From: Halorhabdus rudnickae
GTDB lineage: Archaea > Halobacteriota > Halobacteria > Halobacteriales > Haloarculaceae
Length of the DNA stretch: 64,000 nt
Assembly: GCF_900880625.1 (NCBI RefSeq)
Contig: NZ_CAAHFB010000001.1
Location: 744,001 to 808,000, forward strand
Reading direction: 5' to 3'
In this document: one piece after another, positions 1 through 9,981 of the stretch
Layout: each line of letters starts with the position of its first letter
Numbering within the stretch: position 1 is the first letter of the stretch
The notes under the pieces: generated by a model
The model's input: only the letters and a program-made list of their open reading frames with translations
What the model was told of the DNA's origin: nothing
The model's database searches: none
Program-made: the position numbers and the translations under genes

Positions 1-46
1 AATGCCGTGGCGCTTATCTACCGCTGTCGAGAAAGGGAAGCTATGA
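1..46 (+). CDS. 3' end of an upstream gene (partial), possibly RdfA
   Basis: Only the last codons are inside the window. The frame starting at base 2 runs open to a TGA at 44-46, which overlaps the ATG at 43-45 of the next gene (ATGA), the usual sign of translational coupling. In haloarchaea the SMC-related gene that follows is often preceded by the gene for rod-determining factor RdfA, so this may be its tail. The 14 visible residues cannot prove that, and the identity is an inference from gene order only. Confidence 0.45.
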   Translation, partial: MPWRLSTAVEKGKL

Positions 47-1995
47 GCCAACATAACACGGAAGGGCGTATTTCTGTATACGCCGAGAATATCGGCGGTA
101 TCTCGCAGTGTGACGTGACGTTTGAATCTGGAGTAACCGTCTTACGAGGGCGGAACGCCACAGGTAGAACGTCACTCCTCAACGGCCTCGCTGGTGTGCT
201 TGGAGGCACTGCTCCCACACTCAAGGGGGACGAACAAGAGGGGGAGGTCCGACTCGAGTTCAATGGGACCACGTACAACCAGCAGTATACACGCAAGGAT
301 GGGACAGTACAAACTGCTGGCCAGCCCGTCACAGAGCGAAGTGATTTGGTCGATCTGTTCGTTTGTTTGACTGCGGAGAACCCTGCCCGCCGGGCAATCG
401 TTCAGGACGGAAACTTACGAGACGTGATTATGCGGTCTGTCGACACTGATTCAATCCAGCGCCGCATCGAGGAGCTCCAGAGTGAGCGGAACCGAATCGG
501 ACAGCGGATCAGAGCGATTGAAAGCGACCTCGAACAACGCACGACGGTCACAAGCCGAAAAACCACGTTGGAGGGTGAGCTAGAAGAGTGTGACCAAGAG
601 ATCGATGAGTTACGCAACCAACTCGAACAGTTTGACGCCGACCCGGAAGAAGCAGAGAAAGTCGAAGAGGCACTGACGTCATTGGAAGAACGAAAGCAGG
701 AGCTCGAATCGATCACAAATCGAATTCGAACCCAGGAAGACACACGCGAGGCCCTGCGAGACGAGCAAAGTGAGCTCCAAACAGAACGAGAGTCCATTGA
801 AACCTCAGAGGAAGAACTGAAGCGGATCGAAACGAGGCTGTCTGAACTCACCTCTCGTGAGCGTTCGCTTGCAACGACAATTAATGACCTCTCTGCCATT
901 GTCGATTTCAACGAAGATCTGGTTTCGAACGCTGATTCAGACCTTCTTCGTTCTGGAGAAGCAGCAGAGTCACCGGTCTCGAAACTCAACCCAATGTCGG
1001 AGACCGTCGAATGTTGGACATGCGGGACGCAAGTCGAACGAAATCAGATTGCTGGTCGATTGGACGAACTCCGCGATCTAGTTGATGAGAAACGGACAGA
1101 ACGGACCGAGGTGCAAACAGAGATCGAGAAACTGCGTGAATCACAGCAAGAGTTACAGGAGGTGATCGACCGACGGGATGAAATCGAGCAGCGTCTTGAC
1201 GAGATTTCATCGGAAATTGCACAGCGAGATCAGGCCCTCGACTCACTGAGAGAAGAACGCGAAGACGTCCACCAACGACTCTCTGAACTCGAAGAATTCG
1301 TCTCGGAACGAGAAGCTCTCCAAGAGAGCGAACTCACCGAGCAGTACCAGCAGCTTAGTGAACTCGAATACCGGCGGGGACAACTCGAGGAGGAGTTATC
1401 TTCTGTTCGAGAAGAGCTTGCGGAGTTGGACCGACTTGAAAACGAACGTGACCAACTACAGGCACAGCAGGATGAGGTTCAAGAGGAATTAGCGAGTCAA
1501 CGAACCCAAATTCGGGATCTCGAGGAGAGCGCAATCACCGCATTCAATGACCACATGGAAGAGATCCTGGATGTACTTCGCTACAAGAACATTGCCCGTG
1601 TCTGGATAGAACGGAAAGAGGGAGCAGAATTCAATTCGAGCCACGGGGGATATCGAGGGGGATCTGCGACCAAGTTTGAGTTACATGTTGTGCGAGAAAC
1701 TGATGAAGGACACGGATACGAAGATACTGTCCAGAGCCTCAGTGAGAGTGAACGGGAAGTAGTGGGACTGGTAGTCGCGTTAGCTGGCTATCTCGTGCAT
1801 GATGTCCACGAGATCGTTCCGATGATGTTGTTGGATTCATTGGAGGCAATCGACGCCGAGCGGATTGCTGCGCTGGTTGATTACTTCGCAGATTATGCGA
1901 CCTATTTGGTTGTAGCTCTCCTTCCCGAGGACGCAGACGCCCTCGGTGACGACCAGGCCGCTGTTGTCTCCGCGAATTTCGCCTCGGAGGAGTGA
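43..1995 (+). CDS. Archaea-specific SMC-related ATPase (Rad50/SMC-like)
   Basis: A 650-residue ABC-type ATPase of the SMC/Rad50 class. The N-terminus carries a Walker A variant GRNATGRTSLLN near residues 36-47. Two long glutamate/arginine-rich coiled coils flank a central CWTCG zinc-hook-like CxxC at about residues 324-327. The C-terminus has the ABC signature LSESEREVVGL and a Walker B MMLLDSLEAID. The ATG at 43 is chosen because it overlaps the stop of the upstream frame and starts directly at the conserved head domain; a GTG at 7 would add only unlike residues. This lineage (Sph/ASRP proteins) is thought to act on DNA or on cell-shape regulation with RdfA. The exact role here is inferred. 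Confidence 0.85.
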   Translation: MSQHNTEGRISVYAENIGGISQCDVTFESGVTVLRGRNATGRTSLLNGLAGVLGGTAPTLKGDEQEGEVRLEFNGTTYNQQYTRKDGTVQTAGQPVTERSDLVDLFVCLTAENPARRAIVQDGNLRDVIMRSVDTDSIQRRIEELQSERNRIGQRIRAIESDLEQRTTVTSRKTTLEGELEECDQEIDELRNQLEQFDADPEEAEKVEEALTSLEERKQELESITNRIRTQEDTREALRDEQSELQTERESIETSEEELKRIETRLSELTSRERSLATTINDLSAIVDFNEDLVSNADSDLLRSGEAAESPVSKLNPMSETVECWTCGTQVERNQIAGRLDELRDLVDEKRTERTEVQTEIEKLRESQQELQEVIDRRDEIEQRLDEISSEIAQRDQALDSLREEREDVHQRLSELEEFVSEREALQESELTEQYQQLSELEYRRGQLEEELSSVREELAELDRLENERDQLQAQQDEVQEELASQRTQIRDLEESAITAFNDHMEEILDVLRYKNIARVWIERKEGAEFNSSHGGYRGGSATKFELHVVRETDEGHGYEDTVQSLSESEREVVGLVVALAGYLVHDVHEIVPMMLLDSLEAIDAERIAALVDYFADYATYLVVALLPEDADALGDDQAAVVSANFASEE

Positions 1996-2050
1996 TCGAT
2001 TCGATCCTCTGGTATAGTTTACAACGAATCTACTGTAAATATCCAAGAGC

Positions 2051-2755
2051 TTACTCTGCATCGGTATTAGGGGACCGTTCCGCTTCAGGTTTGAACGGCT
2101 CAATCACCTCGTTAGTGATCCCCTCCTTGGAAAACACGGTGACGAGGTCGTCTTCCTCTATTTGTGTGTTGCCCCGTGGAATGATTATTTCCCCGTCGCG
2201 TTCGACCGCGACGATAACCATACTCGGAGGAAGAAACCCTGCCACGTCTGCCTCTTCAAGCGTCTTCTCGATGATTGGAGCTCCATCTGCAACCGAAAGC
2301 TCAAACACTTCCGCCCCACCTTCTCTATCGCCAACGTGCATGAAGCCTTGAATGCCCGGATCATGGGTACCCCGAAATAGATATTCTGCGATCAATCGCT
2401 GCGGGTTTTCGATGATAGTGGCCCCCAGCCGTCGAAACAGTGGAATATTTTCCTCGTCGTGGACGACACTGACAAGTGTTTCACAACCCAACTCACGGGC
2501 CAACATCAGCACCATCAGGTTCGTGGTGTCCTGCTCGGTGGTTGCGATGATTGCATCAGCGTTGCCCACCTCAGCTTCGTGGAGCGTTTCGCGTTTGGTG
2601 GCGTCGTCATGAATGACGCGACAATTCGCGTCCGTTTCGATGTCGTGAGTTCGCTTGTGCTCCCGTTCGATTACAGTGACGCTGATGTCAGCATCAGTCG
2701 CTAGTTCGATTACACTTGAACCTATCCTGCCGGCACCAACGATTACCGTCGTCAT
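2051..2755 (-). CDS. trkA: TrkA-type K+ channel regulator (RCK_N + RCK_C)
   Basis: A 234-residue cytosolic regulatory subunit of Trk/Ktr potassium uptake. A Rossmann nucleotide-binding domain opens with VIVGAGRIG and has an acidic residue ending strand 2 (VIERE). It is followed by a TrkA_C (RCK_C) domain from about residue 140, with the typical VVAVERDGEIIIPRGNT segment. The ATG at 2755 places the dinucleotide-binding strand at the very N-terminus and lies about 26 bases after a TATA-like element, which fits leaderless transcription. It is divergent from the kdp operon. It is one of three intact trkA genes in the first 23 kb. Confidence 0.93.
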   Translation of the reverse strand: MTTVIVGAGRIGSSVIELATDADISVTVIEREHKRTHDIETDANCRVIHDDATKRETLHEAEVGNADAIIATTEQDTTNLMVLMLARELGCETLVSVVHDEENIPLFRRLGATIIENPQRLIAEYLFRGTHDPGIQGFMHVGDREGGAEVFELSVADGAPIIEKTLEEADVAGFLPPSMVIVAVERDGEIIIPRGNTQIEEDDLVTVFSKEGITNEVIEPFKPEAERSPNTDAE

Positions 2756-2780
2756 AGTGATAGCGACTTCACGGTGGGGT

Positions 2781-2789
2781 AATATAAAA
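2781..2789 (-). promoter_or_regulatory. TATA box of the divergent trkA gene
   Basis: Read on the minus strand the motif is TTTTATATT, about 26 bases before the ATG at 2755. That is the spacing expected for a leaderless haloarchaeal transcript. Confidence 0.6.
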
Positions 2790-2960
2790 CACCGGTAGAT
2801 GAACACTCGGGGTAGAGAGTATCCCCATCGGGAGCGGGGAAAATCGAGGCTCACTGCACTCTAATTTTAACCAAAGTGTCGATTTGGGCTTGGATGAGGT
2901 CGGTATGCCGTCCCAATGATTTACGTTGAATTTGTTGTAAAATCTCGATTCTGCTCCGAC

Positions 2961-2970
2961 AAATATAAAT
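2961..2970 (+). promoter_or_regulatory. TATA box of the kdp operon
   Basis: AAATATAAAT lies 29-38 bases before the kdpF ATG, a good archaeal TATA box position. A short inverted repeat (TTTAC at 2920-2924 with GTAAA at 2937-2941) sits just upstream where a regulator could bind. No KdpDE two-component genes are visible in the window. Confidence 0.6.
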
Positions 2971-2998
2971 AAGGAACCAGCATCCGGGTCAGTTGCAC

Positions 2999-3088
2999 AT
3001 GCTAATCGGCGAAGCGGTACTGGCAGTGGTGACTGTAGCGGTCGTGGCGTACCTGACGTACGTCATGATGTACCCAACGAGGTTCTAA
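2999..3088 (+). CDS. kdpF: KdpF, small subunit of the K+-transporting ATPase
   Basis: A 29-residue single-span membrane peptide ([20 protein letters not shown], then YVMMYPTRF). It has the hydrophobic helix and the terminal Tyr-x-x-x-x-x-P-x-x-F pattern of bacterial KdpF, which stabilises the KdpABC complex. It ends two bases before the kdpA start and follows the operon TATA box directly. Length, position as first gene and tail sequence all agree with KdpF. Confidence 0.88.
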   Translation: MLIGEAVLAVVTVAVVAYLTYVMMYPTRF

Positions 3089-3090
3089 CA

Positions 3091-4839
3091 ATGGCGAGTC
3101 CACCACCGGTCGTCGAGTACGCGGTGTTCTTCATCTTGGCGGCGATCCTGGTATTCGTCGTTGGCGAGTACCTCGCGTGGGTGTACCGCGATCAGGCGAA
3201 CAGTGACCATCGACCACCGAGTTACTTCTCGTGGTTCGAGCGATTAGACGCGATATTCACCCCCATTGAGAATGGGATATATCGCCTGTCCGGAATCAAC
3301 CCGAGACGGGAGATGACCTGGAAGGGGTACGTGAAGGCCGTACTGGTCTTCAACGCGTTCATCTGGGTGTTGTTGTACGTCGTTCTGATGTTCCAGAACG
3401 TCCTCCCGATGAACTTCGTGAACGTGGCTGGTGAGAGTTGGGACCTCGCGTTCCACACCGCGAGCTCGTTCACCTCGAACACGAACCAGCAGCACTACAG
3501 CGGAGAGAACCTATCGGTGTTCACCCACACGTTCGGTATCGGGATCGCGATGTTCTTGACACCCGCGACCGGGCTCGCGCTCATGCCCGCGTTCGCCCGT
3601 GGGTTCACCAACAAAGAGGACCCACGCCTCGGGAACTTCTATGAGAACGTCGTCAGAGGGCTGGTTCGATTCCTGCTCCCGATTGCCTTCCTCATCGCCG
3701 TCATCCTGATGGCCGAGGGCTCGGTGCAGACGATCCTCAGCGGGAAGCTCACCGTCGAGACGTTCACGATGGGCATCCAGAACATCCGCATCGGTCCCCA
3801 CGCAGGCATCGAGGCGATCAAGATGTTCGGGACCAACGGTGGTGGGATCAACGGCGCGAACGCCGCGACGGCGTTCGAGAATCCCACGCCGCTGAGCAAC
3901 CTCGTCCTGACGCTAGCGATGCCGATCGGCACCTTCAGCGCGATCTACGCGTGGGGTGCGTGGGTCGGCAATCGGAGCCACGGGGTTGCAATCGTAGCCG
4001 CGTTCTTCATCATCTACATGGCCCTCACTGGTGTCGCCGTCGTCGGCGAGACCGGCGCGAATCACGGGATGGTAGTCACTGAGAATGGCCTGACCGTCGA
4101 TCAGACGATCGGTAACATGGAGGGTAAGGAGACGCGCTTCGGACCGACCGGGAGTGCGATCTGGGGGTTGACGACCACCTCAACGACCAACGGCGGGGTC
4201 AACAGCATGCACAACAGCTGGACTGCACTCGGTGCGTTCTCTTTGCTGTTCGCGTTCGCCACGAACAACGTCAGTAACGGTGTCGGCACGGGGCTGTTGA
4301 ACATCCTGATGTTCGTCATCCTTACTGCCTTCATCGGGGCACTGATGATCGGCCGCCGCCCGCAGTATCTCGGGAAGAAATTGGAGTGGCAGGAGATGCG
4401 ATACGTCTTCGTCACTATCCTTGTACTCCCGATACTGGTACTGATACCGCAGGCAGTAGCCGTCGTGTACCAGGGCGCGATCGATTCGATGAACAACCCC
4501 GGCTTCCGCGGGTTCTCGGAAGTACTCTATGAGTTCTTCTCGGCATCGGCAAACAACGGAAGTGGATTCGAGGGGCTCGGTGACGGGACGTTGTTCTTCA
4601 ATATCGTCGACGGGCTACAGGTACTATTAGCCCGGTACGTCCCGATCACGGCACAGCTCGCGATCGCCGGCTACCTCGCCAAAAAGAAGTTGAGCCCCGA
4701 GTCCAAGGGCTCGCTTGACACTGACACGCCGGCGTTCGTCGGACTTCTGATCGGTGTCATCATCATCGTCAGCGCGCTGGTGTTCCTGCCGGCGCTGGTG
4801 TTCGGCCCGATCGGCGAACTGCTGAGCGGAGGTATCTGA
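3091..4839 (+). CDS. kdpA: KdpA, K+-binding and translocating subunit
   Basis: A 582-residue polytopic membrane protein that forms the K+ channel of the KdpFABC pump. The four selectivity-filter loops are visible: TSNTNQQ near residues 128-136, [19 protein letters not shown] from residue 247, [13 protein letters not shown] near 364-376, and ANNGSGFEG near 488-496. About ten hydrophobic helices separate them. The length matches the family. The gene sits between kdpF and kdpB with a one-base gap to kdpB, so a single high-affinity uptake operon induced by low K+ is expected. Confidence 0.97.
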   Translation: MASPPPVVEYAVFFILAAILVFVVGEYLAWVYRDQANSDHRPPSYFSWFERLDAIFTPIENGIYRLSGINPRREMTWKGYVKAVLVFNAFIWVLLYVVLMFQNVLPMNFVNVAGESWDLAFHTASSFTSNTNQQHYSGENLSVFTHTFGIGIAMFLTPATGLALMPAFARGFTNKEDPRLGNFYENVVRGLVRFLLPIAFLIAVILMAEGSVQTILSGKLTVETFTMGIQNIRIGPHAGIEAIKMFGTNGGGINGANAATAFENPTPLSNLVLTLAMPIGTFSAIYAWGAWVGNRSHGVAIVAAFFIIYMALTGVAVVGETGANHGMVVTENGLTVDQTIGNMEGKETRFGPTGSAIWGLTTTSTTNGGVNSMHNSWTALGAFSLLFAFATNNVSNGVGTGLLNILMFVILTAFIGALMIGRRPQYLGKKLEWQEMRYVFVTILVLPILVLIPQAVAVVYQGAIDSMNNPGFRGFSEVLYEFFSASANNGSGFEGLGDGTLFFNIVDGLQVLLARYVPITAQLAIAGYLAKKKLSPESKGSLDTDTPAFVGLLIGVIIIVSALVFLPALVFGPIGELLSGGI

Positions 4840-4840
4840 C

Positions 4841-7003
4841 ATGGCAGAGATCACAGTCACGATAGACACGGAACAACAGAAGCAGGCGATCAGCGATTCG
4901 CTCGCCAAGCTCGACCCGCGGTACCTGGTCAAGAACCCGGTACTGTTCGTCGTCGAACTCGGAACGATAATCGGCTTGGTGATGACGATAGCACCGGGAT
5001 GGTTCGGCGCGACCGGCTCGCGCGTGTACTATGCGGTCATCACGGCGTTGCTCGGCTTCACCGTGATCTTCGCGAACTATGCGGAGGCGTACGCGGAACT
5101 GGAGGGTGAAGCGCAGGCAGACAGTCTGCGTGCGTTGCAGACGGAAACTGAGGGCAAACGGCTCCTCGATGAAGATGTCGACATCGAAGACATCAGCGAA
5201 GACGACTACGAGGTCGTCGCGAGCGACAAGATCGAGCAGGATGAGGTCGTCTTCGTCGACGAAGGAGACATCATCCCGCGCGACGGGACCGTCGTCGAAG
5301 GGAGTGCGTCGGTCGACGAATCCGCGATCACGGGCGAATCCGAACCGGTCATCCGCCAGTCCGGTGGTGATCGGACGTCCGTCGTCGGTGGGACCGAAGT
5401 GCTCTCCGACCGGATTAAGGTCGAAGTGACCTCCGAAAAGGGCGAGTCGTTCCTCGACCAGATGATCGGCCTCGTCGAGGACGCTCAGCGGCAGAAGACG
5501 CCCAACGAGATCGCGATGACGATCCTCCTGAGTGGACTGACGCTCGTGTTCGTCGTCGCTGTCGCGACGATGTTCTTCTTCGGCGAGTACCTCGCTAGCT
5601 TCACCAGCGGGTTCGCTGGGCTGGACGTCGCCGAACTGGTTGCGCTACTCGTCGCGCTCATGCCGACGACCATCGGTGCGCTGCTGGCGGCCATTCGCGT
5701 CGCAGGGATGACCCGTGTTACCCGGCGCAACGTCATCGCGAAGTCCGGTCGAGCAGTCGAGGCAGCCGGTGACCTCGACGCGCTGATCCTCGACAAGACG
5801 GGGACGATCACGACCGGTGAGCGCGTCGCACAGGACTTTCACCCGCTGGGTGACGCGGACGACGCGGATGTCGTCCGTGCGAGCTATCAGTCGTCGCTGT
5901 TCGACGAGACGACCGAGGGTCGTTCGATCGTCAAGCTCGCCGAGAAAATGAACGGATCGGAGCCGGCCACAGACGGTGGGCAGTCCGACTCCGAGGAGGT
6001 CGACGAGCCTGGCGATTCCGTCGACGCACCTCGTGAGGTGTCCACCGCTCTCGATGCCGAGGGGCTGTCGGAGAGCAACTTCGTCCCGTTCTCTGCCGAG
6101 ACCCGGATGAGTGGAATCGACCTCTCCGACGGAACGGAGATCAGAAAAGGTGCGGTCGACGCAGTCGAAGAGTACGCGACCAACGTCCCGGGAAAACTCC
6201 GAAAGAAGTCGAACGAAATCAGTGAGAGCGGTGGGACGCCGCTCGCGATCGCCGTCGACAAGCAGGTCGTCGGCATCATCGAGCTACAAGACGAACTGAA
6301 GCCAGGGATCTCCGATCGGATCGCCGAAATCCAGAAGATGGGTGTCGAGACGATCATGGCGACCGGTGACAATCAGCGGACGGCACGCTGGGTTGCCGAC
6401 CAGGTCGGCATCGACGAGTTCCACGCGGAATTCGACCCGGAGGAGAAGATCGAACTCGTCGAAGACATCCAGGAAGACGGGAAACTCGTCGGGATGACCG
6501 GTGACGGGACCAACGACGCCCCGGCACTAGCGAAAGCCGACGTGGGACTTGCGATGAACGCAGGGACCAACGCCGCGAAGGAGGCCGGCAACATGGTCGA
6601 CCTCGATTCGAACCCCTCGAAGATCATCGAGGTGGTCGGGATCGGCAAGCAGCTGCTGATGACTCGTGGGTCGCTGACGACGTTCTCCGTCGCCAACGAC
6701 GTCGCGAAGTACTTCGTGCTGCTTCCGGCGATCCTCGCGGCCGCGATTCCCGGACTCGCAGCGATGGACATCCTGAATCTCTCGACGCCGGCGAGTGCGG
6801 TGACGGCGACGCTGGTGTACAACGCGTTCATCATCCCGCTGCTCATCCCGCTCGCACTACGCGGTGTCGAGTACCAGGCCCAGAGCGGTTCCCAACTGCT
6901 CCGGAAGAACCTCATCGTCTACGGTGGCGGTGGCCTGATCGCCCCGTTCATCTTCATCAAGGCGATGGACATGCTGTTCGTCGCCCTGGGGGCGTTCCAA
7001 TAA
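4841..7003 (+). CDS. kdpB: KdpB, P-type ATPase subunit
   Basis: A 720-residue P-type ATPase that drives K+ uptake through KdpA. Visible motifs are the actuator TGES at residues 164-167, the phosphorylation site DKTGTIT with Asp318, and the hinge [11 protein letters not shown] with Asp555 and Asp559. The nucleotide-binding domain carries an extra Ser/Asp/Glu-rich stretch near residues 370-400 (EPATDGG to APREVS), a haloarchaeal type of acidic insertion. The stop TAA shares its last base with the kdpC ATG (TAATG), so the two are coupled. Confidence 0.97.
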   Translation: MAEITVTIDTEQQKQAISDSLAKLDPRYLVKNPVLFVVELGTIIGLVMTIAPGWFGATGSRVYYAVITALLGFTVIFANYAEAYAELEGEAQADSLRALQTETEGKRLLDEDVDIEDISEDDYEVVASDKIEQDEVVFVDEGDIIPRDGTVVEGSASVDESAITGESEPVIRQSGGDRTSVVGGTEVLSDRIKVEVTSEKGESFLDQMIGLVEDAQRQKTPNEIAMTILLSGLTLVFVVAVATMFFFGEYLASFTSGFAGLDVAELVALLVALMPTTIGALLAAIRVAGMTRVTRRNVIAKSGRAVEAAGDLDALILDKTGTITTGERVAQDFHPLGDADDADVVRASYQSSLFDETTEGRSIVKLAEKMNGSEPATDGGQSDSEEVDEPGDSVDAPREVSTALDAEGLSESNFVPFSAETRMSGIDLSDGTEIRKGAVDAVEEYATNVPGKLRKKSNEISESGGTPLAIAVDKQVVGIIELQDELKPGISDRIAEIQKMGVETIMATGDNQRTARWVADQVGIDEFHAEFDPEEKIELVEDIQEDGKLVGMTGDGTNDAPALAKADVGLAMNAGTNAAKEAGNMVDLDSNPSKIIEVVGIGKQLLMTRGSLTTFSVANDVAKYFVLLPAILAAAIPGLAAMDILNLSTPASAVTATLVYNAFIIPLLIPLALRGVEYQAQSGSQLLRKNLIVYGGGGLIAPFIFIKAMDMLFVALGAFQ

Positions 7004-7653
7004 TGAACCGTAACGACATCATGGTGCCACTGCGGCTCCTCGGTGTGAGTTTGCTCGTCATCGGGCTGCTCTACCAGGGGTCGCTGATGGCCATCGGCGA
7101 CGTACTGTTCCCGAACAACACGGCAGGGAGTCCCGTCTACGTCGACGGACAGGAAGAGCCGGTCGGCTCACAGATGATCGGCCAGCAGTTCCGCCCTGGC
7201 CAGCCAGAGGACGCCCAGTACTTCTGGTCGCGTCCCTCGGCGAACGACTACAACGCGATGACGTCTGCCAGCACCAATTGGGGCCCGACGAATCCGCTTT
7301 TGAGTGAGCGGGTCCGCACGGACCTCCAGAACATCTCCCAGTACGAGACCCCCGACGACTCCGTGCCGGTCAATCTCGTCTCCGAATCGGGATCGTCGTA
7401 CGACGCCCACATCTCCCCCGCGGCGGCGGAGTATCAGGTGCTGCGAGTTGCCAATCAGACCGGTATCTCCGAGCAGCGCCTAGGCGAGATGATCGACGAG
7501 GCGACAAAGGAGCCGTGGCTCGGTATCTGGGGGCACGAACGCGTGAACGTGCTCGAACTCAACCTCATGGTTCGAGACGCGCTCGACGAGCAGAACGCGG
7601 CTGGCCAGAACAACGATATGAACGCGCCCGAAATAGCGAACGGTGACCACTAA
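7003..7653 (+). CDS. kdpC: KdpC, chaperone-like subunit of the K+-ATPase
   Basis: A 216-residue protein with one N-terminal transmembrane helix (about residues 10-30) and an extracytoplasmic domain. Family motifs include [35 protein letters not shown] and a C-terminal LNLMVRDAL. KdpC increases K+ affinity or aids ATP binding in the KdpFABC complex. It overlaps kdpB by one base and kdpQ by one base, both as TAATG. Confidence 0.96.
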   Translation: MNRNDIMVPLRLLGVSLLVIGLLYQGSLMAIGDVLFPNNTAGSPVYVDGQEEPVGSQMIGQQFRPGQPEDAQYFWSRPSANDYNAMTSASTNWGPTNPLLSERVRTDLQNISQYETPDDSVPVNLVSESGSSYDAHISPAAAEYQVLRVANQTGISEQRLGEMIDEATKEPWLGIWGHERVNVLELNLMVRDALDEQNAAGQNNDMNAPEIANGDH

Positions 7654-8471
7654 TGTCAGCACAAAATGAAATAGGGTACGAGCGCGTGCTCGTTCCAGTC
7701 GGTGACAAGTCGGATCCGAACATGCTCACCGAGCTGTCGAGCATTCTTGTGGACCCGAGGCGCGGTGCGGTTCGGTTCACGCACGTGACGACGGATCGGA
7801 GCTTCGTCGGAAGCCAGGAAAACTGGCGAACGGGGTCCGATAGCGTCGCCGAAAGCCAGCACACCCTTCGCGACGAAGGGATCGAGAGTACGGGGACGAT
7901 CCGGACTGCCTCCTCAGCTCTGGACGGCATCCTGGAGGAAGCCGAGGAGTACGAGGCGGACGCTATCCTCATCGGGTGGACAGACAAAGACTCGGTATCG
8001 AGTCTCGTCGATAAACTCCTCCGGAAGGCAAGCTGTGACGTCATCGTCTTCAGTGCCGACCGGGACCCGATAGACACCGACTCGATACTGGTGCCGGTGG
8101 TCGTCCAGCCAGACGAGAATCGCCTCCAGATGCTCGCAATTATGAGCCAACGAACCGACGCCTCGATAACCTTCGCGTACGTCGCGGGCGACGAGGGAAC
8201 CGAAGAGGAGGGACGCGCCCTCCTCGACCGGTCGGTCGAGCAACTCGCCGAATACGGGGTGCAAGCCGAGACGGAACTCGTGAGTGCGAGCAACGCTGTC
8301 AACGCACTCGGCGAGCTGTCTGCCGATCACGACGTCATGGTTATCGGGACCTCACGTGGGTGGTGGCTGCGGAAGACACTGTTTGGCCGCAAAACGGACA
8401 AAATCGCCACAGAATCCCAGTGCTCGCTCCTGATGCACAAGTGGCAGGGGGAGGTTCCCCCGGAGTCCTGA
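7653..8471 (+). CDS. kdpQ: KdpQ-type tandem universal stress protein of the kdp operon
   Basis: A 272-residue cytosolic protein with two UspA-type alpha/beta domains (about residues 9-130 and 143-262). The first starts ERVLVPVG and the second TDSILVPVV. The second ends with [15 protein letters not shown], a variant of the ATP-binding G-x2-G-x9-G(S/T) loop. In Halobacterium salinarum the kdp operon also ends with a Usp-like gene, kdpQ (formerly cat3). The one-base overlap with kdpC and the matching gene order support that name here; its effect on the pump is inferred. Confidence 0.85.
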   Translation: MSAQNEIGYERVLVPVGDKSDPNMLTELSSILVDPRRGAVRFTHVTTDRSFVGSQENWRTGSDSVAESQHTLRDEGIESTGTIRTASSALDGILEEAEEYEADAILIGWTDKDSVSSLVDKLLRKASCDVIVFSADRDPIDTDSILVPVVVQPDENRLQMLAIMSQRTDASITFAYVAGDEGTEEEGRALLDRSVEQLAEYGVQAETELVSASNAVNALGELSADHDVMVIGTSRGWWLRKTLFGRKTDKIATESQCSLLMHKWQGEVPPES

Positions 8472-8585
8472 GGCGCGCTGTGATCGGCTCACGCAACGCA
8501 TCCGACGTCAACAACGCGTGAGTCGCCTCGTCTCGAACAGATTCAGCCGGAGAGAGCAACGACGAACGAAGAATATATCCAAGCG

Positions 8586-8744
8586 ATGTACATTGCCCAA
8601 GAAACCGACCCTGACACTGATAGAGCTCGTTCCGTCATGGGAGCCCTCGATGACGGCCGGTTCGTGATCGCGGATCTAGAACGGGAAGATCGATGGATGT
8701 CCGTTGCACAGGCGGTCACTGCTGACCTAGAGGATACCCGGTGA
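8586..8744 (+). CDS. Small acidic haloarchaeal protein, function unknown
   Basis: A 52-residue ORF with ATG at 8586. The core VMGALDDGRFVIADLERED, followed by RWMSV, resembles short haloarchaeal proteins of unknown function in which a VIAD strand precedes a W-x-SV motif. I recognise the pattern but cannot name the family with certainty (a DUF7556-like protein is possible). The frame stays open without any start codon back to a TGA at 8481-8483, so the ATG at 8586 is the only plausible start. It follows kdpQ by 115 bases with no clear promoter. Confidence 0.5.
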   Translation: MYIAQETDPDTDRARSVMGALDDGRFVIADLEREDRWMSVAQAVTADLEDTR

Positions 8745-8750
8745 TGGTTG

Positions 8751-8882
8751 ATGGCCGTTCGATCCCCTAAATCCATCGAGGGTCGGTCGCCGCTCGAGAC
8801 GGGTCGACTGCTCGGGATCTTCCTGTTCGACCGCGAGAGCGGACGGTTCGCACCGAGAGAACAGGGAGACTGCAAACCATAA
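8751..8882 (+). pseudogene. C-terminal remnant of an IS200/IS605-type TnpB
   Basis: A 43-codon frame ending in FLFDRESGRFAPREQGDCKP. That tail is the C-terminus I know from haloarchaeal TnpB proteins of IS200/IS605 (IS1341-type) elements, in which it follows the zinc finger. All catalytic parts of TnpB (RuvC motifs and zinc ribbon) are absent, so this is a truncated relic. The structured right end of such an element follows directly. The match is from memory of the family and not from an alignment. Confidence 0.65.
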
Positions 8883-8985
8883 TATCCCAACGCTGAGCGA
8901 ACCGGAGGTTCGCGATGTACGCGAATCTTCGATTCGCTTGACTCGGGATTCCTCCGCCTTCAGGCGGAGGAGGATGTCAACTCCG
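8883..8985 (+). mobile_element. Right end of an IS200/IS605 element with three hairpins (omega-RNA tail candidate)
   Basis: Three perfect hairpins follow one another: GCGAACC/GGTTCGC at 8897-8913, GCGAATC/GATTCGC at 8921-8937, and TCCTCCGCC/GGCGGAGGA at 8950-8971. The last is followed by GGATGTCAA, the usual ending of haloarchaeal IS200/IS605 right ends. In TnpB systems the guide RNA (omegaRNA) is derived from this 3' region. The TnpB gene has been lost, so this copy is probably inert. Confidence 0.6.
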
Positions 8986-9194
8986 CGGTCTCGCTACACC
9001 TCTATGAATTTCTGACGGGGTTCGAGACGCCCCGTGATCGACTCGTCGTGCTTTGTTGTTACGTCGCCTCGGGATTCAGCGGAGGGACGCTCCGAATTGT
9101 CCTCCCACAGGCACTCGAATTTGTATCGGTTCTTTTGTGGTAAGTAACGGTGACACACATCAACCGTTATGGGGGCTGGGTTGGATAACTAACT
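8986..9194. other. Non-coding spacer upstream of a small membrane protein gene
   Basis: No credible reading frame is seen. A short inverted repeat ACGGGG/CCCCGT (about 9016-9036) lies in the first part. It probably represents flank of the IS200/IS605 relic and the promoter region of the next gene. Confidence 0.4.
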
Positions 9195-9554
9195 ATGGAT
9201 CGCTCGCATCCACCCCTCGGAATCAGCGTTGTCTCTGTCATCTGGTTGCTGATGGGTCTGTTGAATGGAGTACAGATCGTTCAACTTGTGACCACCGGAC
9301 CAGTGCCATCCGAAATTTTGCTCCCGCTGGGTCTGATCAGCGGACTCTCGATTGCCTACCTTGTGGTCGGTATCGGTCTCTGGAAAACCCGGTCATGGGC
9401 ATGGAAAGGCGCCATCGTACTGGCCGTCATCGGTATTATCGGGAGTTTCATTCAGCAACCTGTGGGGCTCTTCGTTGCCCTCTTGTTGCTCTGCGTCGGG
9501 ATCTATCTGATACTCGAGCGTGATCAATTCCTATCCGGCGAAGGTGCCATTTGA
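9195..9554 (+). CDS. Small four-helix membrane protein, function unknown
   Basis: A 119-residue protein made of about four transmembrane helices: residues 8-30, 38-62, 72-88 and 92-110. Short polar loops and a KTRSWAWK segment lie between helices 2 and 3. The pattern 'WLLMGLLNG...YLVVGIGLWKTRSWAWKGA' is common in haloarchaeal DUF-type membrane proteins, but I cannot name the family. It stands alone between the TnpB relic and a spacer. Confidence 0.65.
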   Translation: MDRSHPPLGISVVSVIWLLMGLLNGVQIVQLVTTGPVPSEILLPLGLISGLSIAYLVVGIGLWKTRSWAWKGAIVLAVIGIIGSFIQQPVGLFVALLLLCVGIYLILERDQFLSGEGAI

Positions 9555-9981
9555 CTTCCAGTCACGAAACGGTAACTGGGTTTGAGTCCGCCACGAGTGT
9601 AGACCCACCGAGCGGCGTGGTCGGCTGGACCGGTGTCTTCGTCACAGCCCACCCTTTGCCGCCTTCTGGTGAGAAATCTCACTGACATTTCATTCATTTC
9701 GTCCGCGAGACCTCCGCTTGCTCACGCTCACTTCATTCGCCGTTCGCGTCGAGCCATTCTCTGCGGTCGCGGATCGCTTCGCTCACAACCGACTATTATG
9801 GGTGTGAATCAACACTCGCTCAGTATCCGAACGCTGCCCATAGCAGCACCACGAACACCGGTAGGAAGCGACGACTACCAGCGAGGGCGCCAAGACTTAT
9901 ATCGTGACGGTCCGCTTGGCCGCTGCTGGGTCGAAGAGGCTCGGCTCGCCGAGATCGGCTGGGAGGACGATTTTTCGGTGG
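9555..9981. other. Intergenic region, no gene seen
   Basis: About 430 bases with no convincing frame. A perfect short palindrome GTGAGA-AA-TCTCAC lies at 9669-9682. The Lrp gene on the minus strand ends at the right-hand edge. Confidence 0.5.

Noticed and set aside
9053-9523. A 156-codon plus-strand frame overlapping the small membrane protein gene
   Set aside because: Arg/Cys-rich and without family features; the overlapping 119-residue frame has clear transmembrane helices and a better start.
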